Source: Candidatus Desulfosporosinus nitrosoreducens (GTDB lineage Bacteria > Bacillota > Desulfitobacteriia > Desulfitobacteriales > Desulfitobacteriaceae). Taken from it: 64,000 nt of DNA. A model generated the notes under the pieces. It was given only the letters and a program-made list of their open reading frames with translations. It did not search any database and had not been told where the DNA came from. Below, in pieces: positions 18,643 through 25,951 of this stretch (position 1 is the stretch's first letter; every line of letters starts with the position of its first letter). The stretch covers positions 62,001 through 126,000 of the forward strand of contig NZ_JAVHUW010000084.1 of the NCBI RefSeq assembly GCF_030954495.1. Direction: 5' to 3'. The translations under genes and the position numbers were made by a program.

Positions 18643-19155
18643 ATGGCAGGCAAATCAGTTGATCATTCGCAGGTAATCATGTCAAATGTCATGTTGCCGC
18701 AGCATGCCAATCCGGCGGGCAATGTTCATGGCGGTGAAATTATGAAATTGATGGATAGTGCTGCCGGTGTAGTAGCTCGAAGGCATGCCCGAACAAATGT
18801 TGTTACGGCCCGAGTGGACAGGCTTGAATTTCATCACCCCATTCATGTTGGGGACGTTGTAACTTGTTATGGCAAGTTAACTTTTGTAGGCAGAAGCTCG
18901 ATGGAGATTTCTGTAACTGTTACGGTTGAAGATGTGACAAAAGACGAGCCGGCTAAAACGGCTTTGACATCGTATTTCACCTTTGTTGCTATAGATGAGA
19001 AAGGCAAGTCTCAGCCGGTACCATCGCTGGAGCTTGCCAATGAAGAAGAACGCCGTTTATTTCAAGAAGGCCGGCAGCGTTATCTGGCTTATAAACAACT
19101 TAGTAAAAAAGAAAGCGAACATATTAGCGAACATGTTAATGTGAGTAAATTCTGA
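18643..19155 (+). CDS. acyl-CoA thioesterase, hotdog fold
   Basis: A 170-residue cytosolic enzyme of the YkhA/YciA acyl-CoA hydrolase group, which releases free CoA and a fatty acid from acyl-CoA. The family signature NVHGGEIMKLMDSAAGVVA occupies residues 27-45, and the hotdog core continues to about 130 (VVTARVDRLEFHHPIHVGD). Length and motif order fit a single-domain thioesterase that assembles into hexamers. The ATG has AGGGGGG eight bases upstream. The lipoprotein gene starts 10 bp after its stop, so the two are likely co-transcribed, although no functional link is obvious. Confidence 0.9.
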   Translation: MAGKSVDHSQVIMSNVMLPQHANPAGNVHGGEIMKLMDSAAGVVARRHARTNVVTARVDRLEFHHPIHVGDVVTCYGKLTFVGRSSMEISVTVTVEDVTKDEPAKTALTSYFTFVAIDEKGKSQPVPSLELANEEERRLFQEGRQRYLAYKQLSKKESEHISEHVNVSKF

Positions 19156-19165
19156 GGTGAATCGG

Positions 19166-19783
19166 ATGAAGTATTTTAAACTTTTCGTGCCTATAATTGT
19201 TGTTTTTCTGCTTATGGGATGCAGCAAAGTGAATTCTAAAAGCGCTGCTGCGCCCAGTACTCAAACTAAGGCATCCCCAGTATCCCAGTCACAGACAACG
19301 GCACCGCCAAGTCAGACAGCGGCAATTGATCCGTCGCAATCGACTGCCGTTGCTTTCCAATGGCTGGGATTGGACAAAGACCAATTAAGCCCCAATGAAT
19401 TAAAGCCAGACGGCAAACAGGACGGACATTTCCATATAACTATACCTTTTAGTCAGCCGTCAGCGGTAAAATCTATATGGATTCGATATTCCGAGTTTGG
19501 CAAATCCCTTAAATGGGGATGGATATACAACATCAATCTTCCCCAAGCCGGCTACAAGATGGCTGTTTTTGATTCCCAGGGCAAACTTATACCGCCGCAG
19601 GCTGACAATGGGTACAGTGTCAATGGTCTGACAGATTTTGATTTATATCTCTCCGAGTTAAATGGTGAAAATGGTCAAGATACTTTTAAGTTCGAAAAGG
19701 GCCAAACATTTAATCTTGAAATTGACTATGTTACTCAAGATAATCAAGAAAAAGAATTTGACAGCTCAGTGCAAACAACTTAG
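19166..19783 (+). CDS. lipoprotein of unknown function
   Basis: A 205-residue precursor with a lipoprotein signal: MKYFKLFVPIIVVFLLMGCS, with lipobox LMGC and Cys19 as the likely lipidated residue. A Ser/Thr/Gln/Ala-rich linker follows (about 25-60), then a soluble beta-rich domain (AFQWLGLDKDQL, WIRYSEFGKSLKWGWIYN). I do not recognise the domain. The ATG behind GAGGTG is preferred over the GTG nine bases upstream. It is the second gene of a pair with the thioesterase, closed by a terminator at 19826. It would sit on the outer face of the membrane. Confidence 0.72.
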   Translation: MKYFKLFVPIIVVFLLMGCSKVNSKSAAAPSTQTKASPVSQSQTTAPPSQTAAIDPSQSTAVAFQWLGLDKDQLSPNELKPDGKQDGHFHITIPFSQPSAVKSIWIRYSEFGKSLKWGWIYNINLPQAGYKMAVFDSQGKLIPPQADNGYSVNGLTDFDLYLSELNGENGQDTFKFEKGQTFNLEIDYVTQDNQEKEFDSSVQTT

Positions 19784-19825
19784 CGCAACTAAATACCGTG
19801 TTCCCTTGTTCAATAGGATGTGTGC

Positions 19826-19866
19826 AACAGGCTCAGCAGTAATCAAAATCTGCCGGGCCTGTTTTT
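19826..19866 (+). terminator. terminator after the lipoprotein gene
   Basis: An imperfect stem (AACAGGCTCAGCAG against CTGCCGGGCCTGTT) with a 10-nt loop ends in TTTTT. Confidence 0.7.
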
Positions 19867-19959
19867 ACTAGTGAGTAAAGTAGGGTAAACGTTTTGCCGC
19901 CCCGGCGCTTTGTCAATCTGTTGCAGAGACTTAATAATTTAAAATGTCTGTTTTTGGGA

Positions 19960-19988
19960 TTGATATTTACAAAGAATGCCCTTATAAT
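19960..19988 (+). promoter_or_regulatory. sigma-A type promoter
   Basis: TTGATA (19960-19965) and a perfect TATAAT (19983-19988) are separated by 17 bp. It lies 157 bp upstream of the start at 20145 and is the best-looking housekeeping promoter in the window. Confidence 0.72.
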
Positions 19989-20144
19989 AGAACAAAGGTT
20001 CTGTTTAAAACCAAATACATGTACTGAAACCAGCTAAGATGAAAGAAGGCTGAATATGGCCCCCAAAGCATTATCTGAGTGATCCTAAAGATTATCGCAA
20101 GTCTCTGATCGTGTATTGTGAAATTTATGCATGGAGGTATGACA

Positions 20145-20495
20145 GTGCCAAAAATAACAGTTATTTGCTATCTTTTTTCGTTATTGTGTTATGGGCTGGG
20201 GTCTTGGAAAATGTCAGCTCTCAAGAATTTAAATTGGGCTATGACTGATTATACGGTTTATGTATCTTTAGCAACCGTTTATTTTGTTTTGACAATCTTC
20301 CTGCTTGTTCTTGGATCGTTTTTCTTCCTCGCCAGGATTCTTAAAGAGAGAGAGGTTGCCGTAGCTGACTGTATTTCCCCTAAGGCTGAAGCGGCCAGAA
20401 GAGTGGATAAGTCAAGGTGGAGGAGTGCTTCAGGGGTAAAGGTTCAGTTACCGTCCAATTATGATGTTAAGCTGGAAAGGAGGCTGTCATCCTAA
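20145..20495 (+). CDS. small two-pass membrane protein
   Basis: A 116-residue protein that I do not recognise. Two hydrophobic segments (about 3-22 and 41-68) are followed by a basic cytoplasmic tail rich in Arg and Lys. The GTG start is chosen because GGAGG lies seven bases upstream; an ATG six bases earlier would overlap that site, and a GTG at 20118 has none. It is a single gene between the promoter at 19960 and a terminator at 20580. No function is proposed. Confidence 0.6.
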   Translation: MPKITVICYLFSLLCYGLGSWKMSALKNLNWAMTDYTVYVSLATVYFVLTIFLLVLGSFFFLARILKEREVAVADCISPKAEAARRVDKSRWRSASGVKVQLPSNYDVKLERRLSS

Positions 20496-20579
20496 GCGGT
20501 CCAGCGCAGCTAGTAGAACACGGCTTGAGAATTTCCCTTTCCCTTTGTCAAGAAGCGGAATATAAACCCTTTTGTTATT

Positions 20580-20618
20580 CCGACACTCGGATTATTAACG
20601 AGTGTAGGATATTTTTTA
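20580..20618 (+). terminator. terminator after the two-pass membrane protein gene
   Basis: A perfect stem (ACACTCG / CGAGTGT) with a 9-nt loop is followed by ATATTTTTTA. Confidence 0.75.
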
Positions 20619-20647
20619 GGGATATGTGGTGCATAGTTCAATTAGCT

Positions 20648-20718
20648 ATTAATATAATTGCTTGGTTAAATAGTGGTTCTCTATAGACGCAGAGATGCAG
20701 CGATGCTACGATTTAAAC
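20648..20718. repeat. CTATAGAC intergenic element, copy B
   Basis: The element is homologous to copy A at 16394: ATTAATAT, AATAGTG and TCTATAGAC (20680-20688) at identical spacing, then GCTAC (20705-20709) and TTTAAAC. It is eight bases longer between TCTATAGAC and GCTAC. It is followed within 70 bp by a terminator (20786) with no gene of normal size between, so it may head a short transcript. Confidence 0.5.
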
Positions 20719-20785
20719 AGAAGGAAAGGTTAAAAGAAAGCAGGGGTGATAAACAGCAAACAATATTTGAAAATAAGGGGCATTG

Positions 20786-20809
20786 GACACTGAATAAGTG
20801 TCTTTTTTA
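20786..20809 (+). terminator. terminator with no gene in front of it
   Basis: A short stem (GACAC / GTGTC) with a 7-nt loop is followed by TTTTTT. It lies between two genes and closes whatever starts at element B, possibly a small RNA of about 110 nt. Confidence 0.65.
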
Positions 20810-20995
20810 TTTATAGCTTGAAGGAACTTAGCAATTCATGGAGAACTCTTAAATCAGGAAAGGCACTCTGGTTTGATCTATTAGTTTAGAAGCGGATTCT
20901 CAAAAATAATGATTGCAAAGTCCAAGCTTCCTTAGCCGGCAATACAGGGCGTCAGCAAGGTGTTAAAGTGAGAGTTTATTAGAGGGGTGAGTGGC

Positions 20996-21547
20996 ATGAA
21001 CATAACTAATAGTTATTCTGTTTTATTGAACCCTTACAATCAAAACGTCGGTCAAGCCTTAAGTACTCAAGTGCTTGCCACGTCAAACACAACGCCTTCG
21101 GCGCCGTCTGCTGCCACGGCTGCCCAGGCAACGGACAGTGTAAGTATCAGCCGGCAGGCACAAGAGGCCTATCAGGCTTTGCAAGAGAGTATGGTAAACA
21201 GCTTGTCACCTGATGATTCCAATAATGATGATGCGTTGGAAAGCATTCTCGCCGGTTCCATGCAAGTGTCAACGCAACCTTTTTTACAAATCATTGCGGA
21301 TAAAGCAAATTCTGCCATGACCGGAAGCGTAGCGGGTGTTTCCGGCGCGGCAAGTCCTACAGGTGCTCTCAGCACTGATTGGGGAAGTGCTCTGGACAGC
21401 CTGGTATCAAGCGGCGCAATTACTCAAGGACAGGAAACCTCAATAGAAACGGCCTTAAACGAAGAAGCCCAAGCGAAAATTAAGGCAGAGAGCCCGACTA
21501 GTCCCCCCACGGCGAGCTCCAATTATATAAATAGTTTGCTTGTTTAA
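20996..21547 (+). CDS. low-complexity hypothetical protein
   Basis: A 183-residue soluble protein rich in Ala, Ser and Thr, with no signal peptide. The stretch DSVSISRQAQEAYQALQE resembles the short motif seen near the ends of flagellar and motility-related proteins in Firmicutes, but the rest is not recognisable. The first 45 residues (NSYSVLLNPYNQN) look disordered. The ATG behind AGGGG is preferred to the GTG nine bases upstream. It is a single gene closed by a strong hairpin at 21562. A structural or motility-associated role is only a guess. Confidence 0.6.
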   Translation: MNITNSYSVLLNPYNQNVGQALSTQVLATSNTTPSAPSAATAAQATDSVSISRQAQEAYQALQESMVNSLSPDDSNNDDALESILAGSMQVSTQPFLQIIADKANSAMTGSVAGVSGAASPTGALSTDWGSALDSLVSSGAITQGQETSIETALNEEAQAKIKAESPTSPPTASSNYINSLLV

Positions 21548-21561
21548 AACAGAGAGATATC

Positions 21562-21591
21562 AGGGCCGCCTGTCGAATTTCAGGCGGCCCT
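21562..21591 (+). terminator. strong hairpin after the low-complexity gene
   Basis: A perfect 11-bp GC-rich stem (AGGGCCGCCTG and its complement) with an 8-nt loop lies 15 bp after the stop. It has only two T after it, so termination efficiency is uncertain. Confidence 0.6.
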
Positions 21592-21717
21592 TGCCAGCTC
21601 TGCTCAGGAAAAATTAGCCGCCTATAATGTCTGTCCTATGGCTGATCTGCCAATACCTTCGCGGAACTCGAATATCGAATAACCATCAAGCAACAGTTTG
21701 GAGAAAACTATAAGAAA

Positions 21718-21762
21718 TCCACACCGGCAGCTTTATAAATTGCATGAAGCTACCGGTGTGGA
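21718..21762. repeat. 10-bp inverted repeat in an intergenic region
   Basis: TCCACACCGG and CCGGTGTGGA pair, with AGCT/AGCT continuing the stem after a one-base bulge. It has no T-run. The rest of 21592-21986 shows no gene; a further AT-rich part precedes the Spo0E-like gene. Confidence 0.5.
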
Positions 21763-21986
21763 TTAACTATTGAATTACGTCAGTATAAGTTTTAGTCATA
21801 GCTGAATCCGTTTTAGAGCAGAGATAACAATACTCATTTTAAGTTTCTAAAAGTATTGCTATCTATAATAAAGTATTGTTTTCAATAATATTGAAAAAAC
21901 TTTACCCTTTTGTCCGATTGATTTCAGGACAATTTTGGGCTAATATATCTAAGTGTGAAATTTGCCATGAAACGAGGTTTTTCTAA

Positions 21987-22205
21987 GTGAAACCTGGGAC
22001 TCTTGAACTTCTTGAAAAATTAAGATCACAGATGCATTTAACTGCTGCCGACAAAGATCTTACGGACCCGATGGTACTAAGGGTTAGTGAAGAACTTGAT
22101 ACCATGATTATTGACTTTTATCTCGGGCAAAAAAGGAAAACGAAAGATATTGCTCTTGATAATTTGAGTAAGGTGAAATTATGGGGCTTGAATAATGAGG
22201 GATAA
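21987..22205 (+). CDS. Spo0E-like family protein
   Basis: A 72-residue protein with the full outline of the Spo0E-like family: ELLEKLRSQMHLTAADKDLT, then DPMVLRVSEELDTMIIDFYL. The SEELD segment replaces the usual SQxLD (Gln to Glu), and the Asp predicted to be catalytic is kept. GTG start with GAGGT eight bases upstream. Such proteins dephosphorylate Spo0A-P or related regulators and hold back sporulation. It lies next to, but opposite in direction from, a Spo0F-like receiver gene, which fits a phosphorelay-modulating pair. Confidence 0.75.
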   Translation: MKPGTLELLEKLRSQMHLTAADKDLTDPMVLRVSEELDTMIIDFYLGQKRKTKDIALDNLSKVKLWGLNNEG

Positions 22206-22230
22206 ATTCTGACAAAAGGCATTACTTTAC

Positions 22231-22261
22231 GACTCTCATCCTTAAAGGTGGGAGTCTTTTT
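22231..22261 (+). terminator. terminator after the Spo0E-like gene
   Basis: A stem GACTCTCATCC / GGTGGGAGTC with wobble pairs is followed by TTTTT, 25 bp after the stop codon. Confidence 0.72.
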
Positions 22262-22308
22262 AGCAACAGATGTGAACGTTATCAACTTAAACGCTTCGGT
22301 ACTTAATT

Positions 22309-22704
22309 CTAGGTTTTAAGGAGAATATTAGAGCCAACGTTATTTAGCAAACGTTGTAAAATGAGACGTAATTCTTCTAAGTCAAAGGGTTTGTAAATAT
22401 AGTACTGAATACTGCCATTCTGAACAGCCGCCATGACAGCCTTGTCTCGGGTATAGGCACTCATTAAAATTACCAAGGTTCGCGGACATAATTGTTTCAA
22501 TTTAGATAGAGTTTCCAGGCCATTTAGGCCGGGCATTTTCAAATCTAATAATACGAGTCTGGGTTTTCTTTCTTTCACGAGCTGTAAAGCTGTTTGTCCA
22601 TCTGGCGCTTCTTTAATGCAGAACCCTTCCTGAGTCAAAAATTCGCGCAAAAGTCGACGTATACCTGCATGATCATCAACTACGAGAAGATAATCATAAT
22701 TCAA
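22309..22704 (-). CDS. single-domain response regulator, Spo0F-like
   Basis: A stand-alone receiver domain of about 131 residues. All key residues are present: the acidic pair in LLVVDDHAGIRRLL, the phospho-acceptor Asp in LVLLDLKMPG, Ser in VILMSAYTRD and Lys in YIYKPFD. There is no output domain, as in Spo0F and CheY. The KPFD end and general sequence look closer to Spo0F. I choose the TTG at 22704 because AAAGGAG lies nine bases before it; an in-frame ATG at 22737 has no site. It probably passes phosphate in a phosphorelay. No kinase gene is adjacent. Confidence 0.82.
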   Translation of the reverse strand: MNYDYLLVVDDHAGIRRLLREFLTQEGFCIKEAPDGQTALQLVKERKPRLVLLDLKMPGLNGLETLSKLKQLCPRTLVILMSAYTRDKAVMAAVQNGSIQYYIYKPFDLEELRLILQRLLNNVGSNILLKT

Positions 22705-22936
22705 AGAAACCATCTCCTTTGGCAAAATCGGCTCCATTTATTATGGGCATTATTTCTAGTTCGCTAAATTAATTCTAAATCCTCTTACTATTCGGAAAAT
22801 ATATTAGGCTTCTCATGCCCGGATTGTATTAGCACTTTAGGATGCAGACCTGGAGGTGTTGCAAGTTACCGGTTCCCCGCGACGAGGATATTCACATTGT
22901 TGGTTGATTTAGCGGGGCAAATGCTAAAATTAGCTA

Positions 22937-22969
22937 GACAAAATGTCCCTGAGGCAACATATTTTTGTC
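22937..22969. promoter_or_regulatory. inverted repeat upstream of the PucR gene
   Basis: GACAAAATGT and its near-inverse ACATATTTTTGTC face each other about 165 bp before the PucR start. The half-site ACAAAAT is the same as in the perfect palindrome at 24312 in front of the catabolic genes, so both could be PucR operators. Nothing else is evident in 22738-23075. Confidence 0.4.
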
Positions 22970-23075
22970 AAGACATATGAGCTAGCGAGGGCTAAAGATA
23001 TGCCTTCTCCGGGTTTTCGGGATAGGGTAAGATCTGAAAAGGTGTGCAGACTAGGATAGGGGAATTCAAAGGGTC

Positions 23076-23102
23076 AAGGATAAGGAATAAGGAATAAGGA
23101 AT
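23076..23102 (+). repeat. AAGGAAT short tandem repeat
   Basis: One AAGGAT followed by three perfect AAGGAAT units lies 29-55 bp before the PucR start codon. It resembles a string of ribosome-binding-site cores, and copy-number change could alter expression. Confidence 0.6.
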
Positions 23103-23130
23103 ATTATTTTCCTTGGCAAAGGGGTGCGGC

Positions 23131-24288
23131 ATGGCGATCACGTTAAGGTATTTATGCAAATATGCCAGGGAAAACTACGGAATGAATCTTATCTGTGGTG
23201 AAAGTAATATGAACAACCTGGTTAGTTGGGTTCATATGCTTGAAGATCCGGAAACAGCAAGTTTTCTTCATGGTCAGGAACTGATTTTCTCGACTGGAAT
23301 TGGGCATAAGGATACGGCTTGGCTTTATAGTTTTGCTAAGGGACTGGTTGAGCATCAAGCCAGCGGTTTGGTACTCAATATAGGTCCTTATATTCAATCT
23401 GTGCCTGAAGATCTCATTGCTTATTGCCGGGAAGTGCAATTTCCGCTTTTCACGGTACCCTGGAAGACGAGAATAGTAGATATTACCAATGATTTCTGCC
23501 GCAAAATTATCAAAGCGGAAGAAAATGAAATAACTGTAGCAGGCGCTTTACGTAACGCCATCTTTTTTCCGGAAAGGATTTCCGAGTATCGCCCCCTTTT
23601 AGAGCGCAAGGAATTTGATCTGGAGGCCGAATTCTGCCTTATGGCCTTATCTTTTCAAATACCTTCCAGTGAAAAGTTCTTGGAATATGACAAAGCCGTC
23701 AGGCTGCATTTGACAAAACTGTTGATTAACTATAGTGACAGGTTTAATATTTTCCGTCAGGATAAAAACTTGATCGTCGTTTTGCAGAGTTTTCCGCAGG
23801 ACATTGTGGAAGACGCCCTGGACCAGCTGGTTGAAGTATGCAAGTATGGCTATCCGGATTGCCGGATCAGTGCGGGAATCAGCGTTAATGATTCAGGGAT
23901 ACACTCCCTTGCCCGAAATTATAAAAGAGCTATAGCTTTATTGCGTATTGCCGAAAGACAGGGTCAAACCAAGTTATCCTATCGCAACAGCGGCTTGTTT
24001 AAACTGCTGATTGAGATAGAGGATACAACAGTCTTAAAACGCTTTTATGAAGAAACTTTAGGGCAAATGGAAGACTATGACAAAAAGAATCAGACAGATT
24101 ATCTTGTCACTTTGAAATACTATTTAGATTACAACGCCAGTGTTCAAGAGGTTGCTAAAGAAACCTATGTTCATAGAAATACGATTAATTATAAAATAAA
24201 AAAGATCAAAGAAATTTTGCAATGCGATTTGGATTATCAAGACGGCTTGAAACTCCTATTGGCGTTCCATATCAAGGAATTATTGTAG
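23131..24288 (+). CDS. PucR family transcriptional regulator
   Basis: A 385-residue regulator. The N-terminal PucR domain (about 1-125) starts MAITLRYLCKYARENYGMNL and includes VSWVHMLEDPETASFLHGQE. A GGDEF-related middle region (about 150-300) is followed by the C-terminal HTH_30 domain with YYLDYNASVQEVAKETYVHR and NTINYKIKKIKEIL. The ATG with AAAGGGG eight bases upstream is preferred to the TTG at 23113. PucR proteins control purine, pyrimidine and related nitrogen-compound catabolism, often as activators responding to a pathway metabolite. The adjacent pyrimidine-type catabolic genes at 24603-36454 are the obvious targets. Confidence 0.9.
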   Translation: MAITLRYLCKYARENYGMNLICGESNMNNLVSWVHMLEDPETASFLHGQELIFSTGIGHKDTAWLYSFAKGLVEHQASGLVLNIGPYIQSVPEDLIAYCREVQFPLFTVPWKTRIVDITNDFCRKIIKAEENEITVAGALRNAIFFPERISEYRPLLERKEFDLEAEFCLMALSFQIPSSEKFLEYDKAVRLHLTKLLINYSDRFNIFRQDKNLIVVLQSFPQDIVEDALDQLVEVCKYGYPDCRISAGISVNDSGIHSLARNYKRAIALLRIAERQGQTKLSYRNSGLFKLLIEIEDTTVLKRFYEETLGQMEDYDKKNQTDYLVTLKYYLDYNASVQEVAKETYVHRNTINYKIKKIKEILQCDLDYQDGLKLLLAFHIKELL

Positions 24289-24311
24289 AGTAAGGCGGCA
24301 TATGTGCACGG

Positions 24312-24329
24312 GCACAAAATATTTTGTGC
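24312..24329. promoter_or_regulatory. perfect 18-bp palindrome, candidate PucR operator
   Basis: GCACAAAATATTTTGTGC is a perfect palindrome placed 24 bp after the PucR stop codon and 9 bp before the -35 box of the catabolic promoter, an ideal place for an activator. It has no T-run and is not a terminator. Confidence 0.6.
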
Positions 24330-24338
24330 TGAAATCCG

Positions 24339-24366
24339 TTGAATAGACTTTAAAAGCTGGTATGAT
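24339..24366 (+). promoter_or_regulatory. candidate sigma-A promoter of the catabolic genes
   Basis: TTGAAT (24339-24344) and TATGAT (24361-24366) are spaced by 16 bp. Transcription from here would give a 5' untranslated leader of about 230 nt before the aminotransferase start. Confidence 0.55.
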
Positions 24367-24390
24367 ATGAATTAATCAATGATCGCTGAG

Positions 24391-24428
24391 GGCAAAGGGG
24401 CCTGTTCGCAAGAGCAGGTCCCTTTGCC
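24391..24428 (+). other. strong hairpin in the catabolic operon leader
   Basis: A 14-bp stem (GGCAAAGGGGCCTG / CAGGTCCCTTTGCC, one G-U) with a 10-nt loop begins about 20 nt into the predicted transcript. It has no T-run. Further complementary segments downstream (CAGGTA at 24475 with TACCTG at 24511; CACC at 24472 with GGTG at 24528) suggest a structured leader. Confidence 0.55.
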
Positions 24429-24602
24429 TGTTCCAGACGAAAGCGGTTAACAATGGTCCTTTGGAGGTGTTCACCAGGTACGCAGCCTAAACGATTAATT
24501 GCTCTGTGTCTACCTGATGCGCAAGATGGTGTAAGAGGTCACCGGCGCAGAGATGAGTGGGTTAAAGGGATTATTTTATTTAATAATTGGAGTGAAATCA
24601 GC

Positions 24603-25943
24603 ATGGAATTTGAACTGACCACAGTTAAAGAAATTAGTGAAACGTCAAGAAAGTACAATTTGCACTCCTGGAGTGCGCAAGGGCAGTTAAAGCCTAAGGT
24701 TATGATCGGGGGAGAAGGTGTTTATTTTTGGGATGGGGAAGGAAAGCGCTATTATGATATGTCTTCTCAGCTGGTAAATCTGAATATTGGACATGGCAAT
24801 AAAAAGGTTATTAAAGCCATACAAGATCAAGCGGAACGTTTAGCTTATTCCTCGCCGTCTTTTGCCATCGATGTCAGGTCCCAGTTAGCCAAAATGGTGG
24901 TTGAATTAGCGCCGGATAATATGGGAAAAGTATTCTTTACCCTCGGCGGGGCGGATGCTAATGAAAATGCTCTTAAAATTGCCAAAATGGTTACCGGTCG
25001 CTATAAAATCTTTTCCCGATACCGTTCTTATCACGGATCTACTTATGGCGCGGCTAATTTAACCGGGGAACCGAGGCGTTATACCTGCGAGCCGGGCATT
25101 CCAGGGTTTATTAAATTCTTTGATCCTTATGTCTATCGTGCTCCTTTGCCTTTTCCCAGCGAAGAAGCGGCTTGCAGCTATTATTTAGGCCAACTGAGAG
25201 AGCAGATTATTTATGAAGGACGGGACGCTGTCGCTGCGATTTTTTTAGAAACCATTACTGGCAGCAATGGTGTGATTATCCCGCCGCGGGGATATTTAAA
25301 AGGTATTCGTGATCTTTGCAATGAGTTTGGGATATTAATGGTCTGTGATGAAGTAATGACCGGTTGGGGACGAACCGGGGAGTGGTTTGCAGTCAGTAAC
25401 TTCGCTGTAAAACCGGATATTATAACCTTTGCCAAAGGGATTACCTGTGGTTATGCGCCTTTGGGGGGCGTTCTGGTAAGCAAAGCCATTGCCGCTTATT
25501 TTGACGAACACTTTCTTAGCTGTGGTTTGACTTATTCTGCCCATCCTTTAGGCTGCGCTGCAGGTATTGCCACTATTGAATATTACAAAGAAAAAGGACT
25601 GATTGGGCAAGCTAAAGAAAGAGGGATTACTTTAGGAAAACTTCTGGAAACCCTCAAAGAGAAACATGATTGTGTCGGTGACGTGCGTTATATCGGGTTA
25701 TTCTCAGCTATTGAATTGGTTAAAAATAAAGTGACCAAACAACCTTTCGTTGAATATGGCCTGGACCCCGACAAAACGATGAAAAAAGTTATCGGCATGT
25801 TAGATGCCAAAGGCTTTTATACCTATTCTCATGAAAATTCTTTGCTGGTGGCACCACCTCTGATAATTACGGATCAGGAATTAGAAGATGCTTTGTCGAT
25901 TATGGACGATGTACTCAACGACGTTGATAAAATGCTCGACTAG
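24603..25943 (+). CDS. class III aminotransferase (omega-amino acid:pyruvate type)
   Basis: A 446-residue PLP-dependent transaminase. Key motifs are LFTLGGADANENALKIAK-like (112-128), CDEVMTGWGRTG (248-259, D249 contacts PLP nitrogen) and TFAKGITCGYAPLGG with K278 as the Schiff-base lysine. The ATG is preceded by TGGAGTG; an upstream in-frame start at 24453 would add 50 poorly conserved residues lying in a structured leader. With the dihydropyrimidinase, M20 and PreA genes downstream, the likely reaction is beta-alanine (or beta-aminoisobutyrate) plus pyruvate to malonate semialdehyde plus alanine. Family members also act on other omega-amino acids. The next gene starts 8 bp later. Confidence 0.88.
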   Translation: MEFELTTVKEISETSRKYNLHSWSAQGQLKPKVMIGGEGVYFWDGEGKRYYDMSSQLVNLNIGHGNKKVIKAIQDQAERLAYSSPSFAIDVRSQLAKMVVELAPDNMGKVFFTLGGADANENALKIAKMVTGRYKIFSRYRSYHGSTYGAANLTGEPRRYTCEPGIPGFIKFFDPYVYRAPLPFPSEEAACSYYLGQLREQIIYEGRDAVAAIFLETITGSNGVIIPPRGYLKGIRDLCNEFGILMVCDEVMTGWGRTGEWFAVSNFAVKPDIITFAKGITCGYAPLGGVLVSKAIAAYFDEHFLSCGLTYSAHPLGCAAGIATIEYYKEKGLIGQAKERGITLGKLLETLKEKHDCVGDVRYIGLFSAIELVKNKVTKQPFVEYGLDPDKTMKKVIGMLDAKGFYTYSHENSLLVAPPLIITDQELEDALSIMDDVLNDVDKMLD

Positions 25944-25951
25944 GAGGAGTT

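Noticed and set aside
24453..24602. 50-residue N-terminal extension of the aminotransferase
   Set aside because: The in-frame codons lie in a structured leader, have no family similarity, and the ATG at 24603 has a good ribosome binding site.
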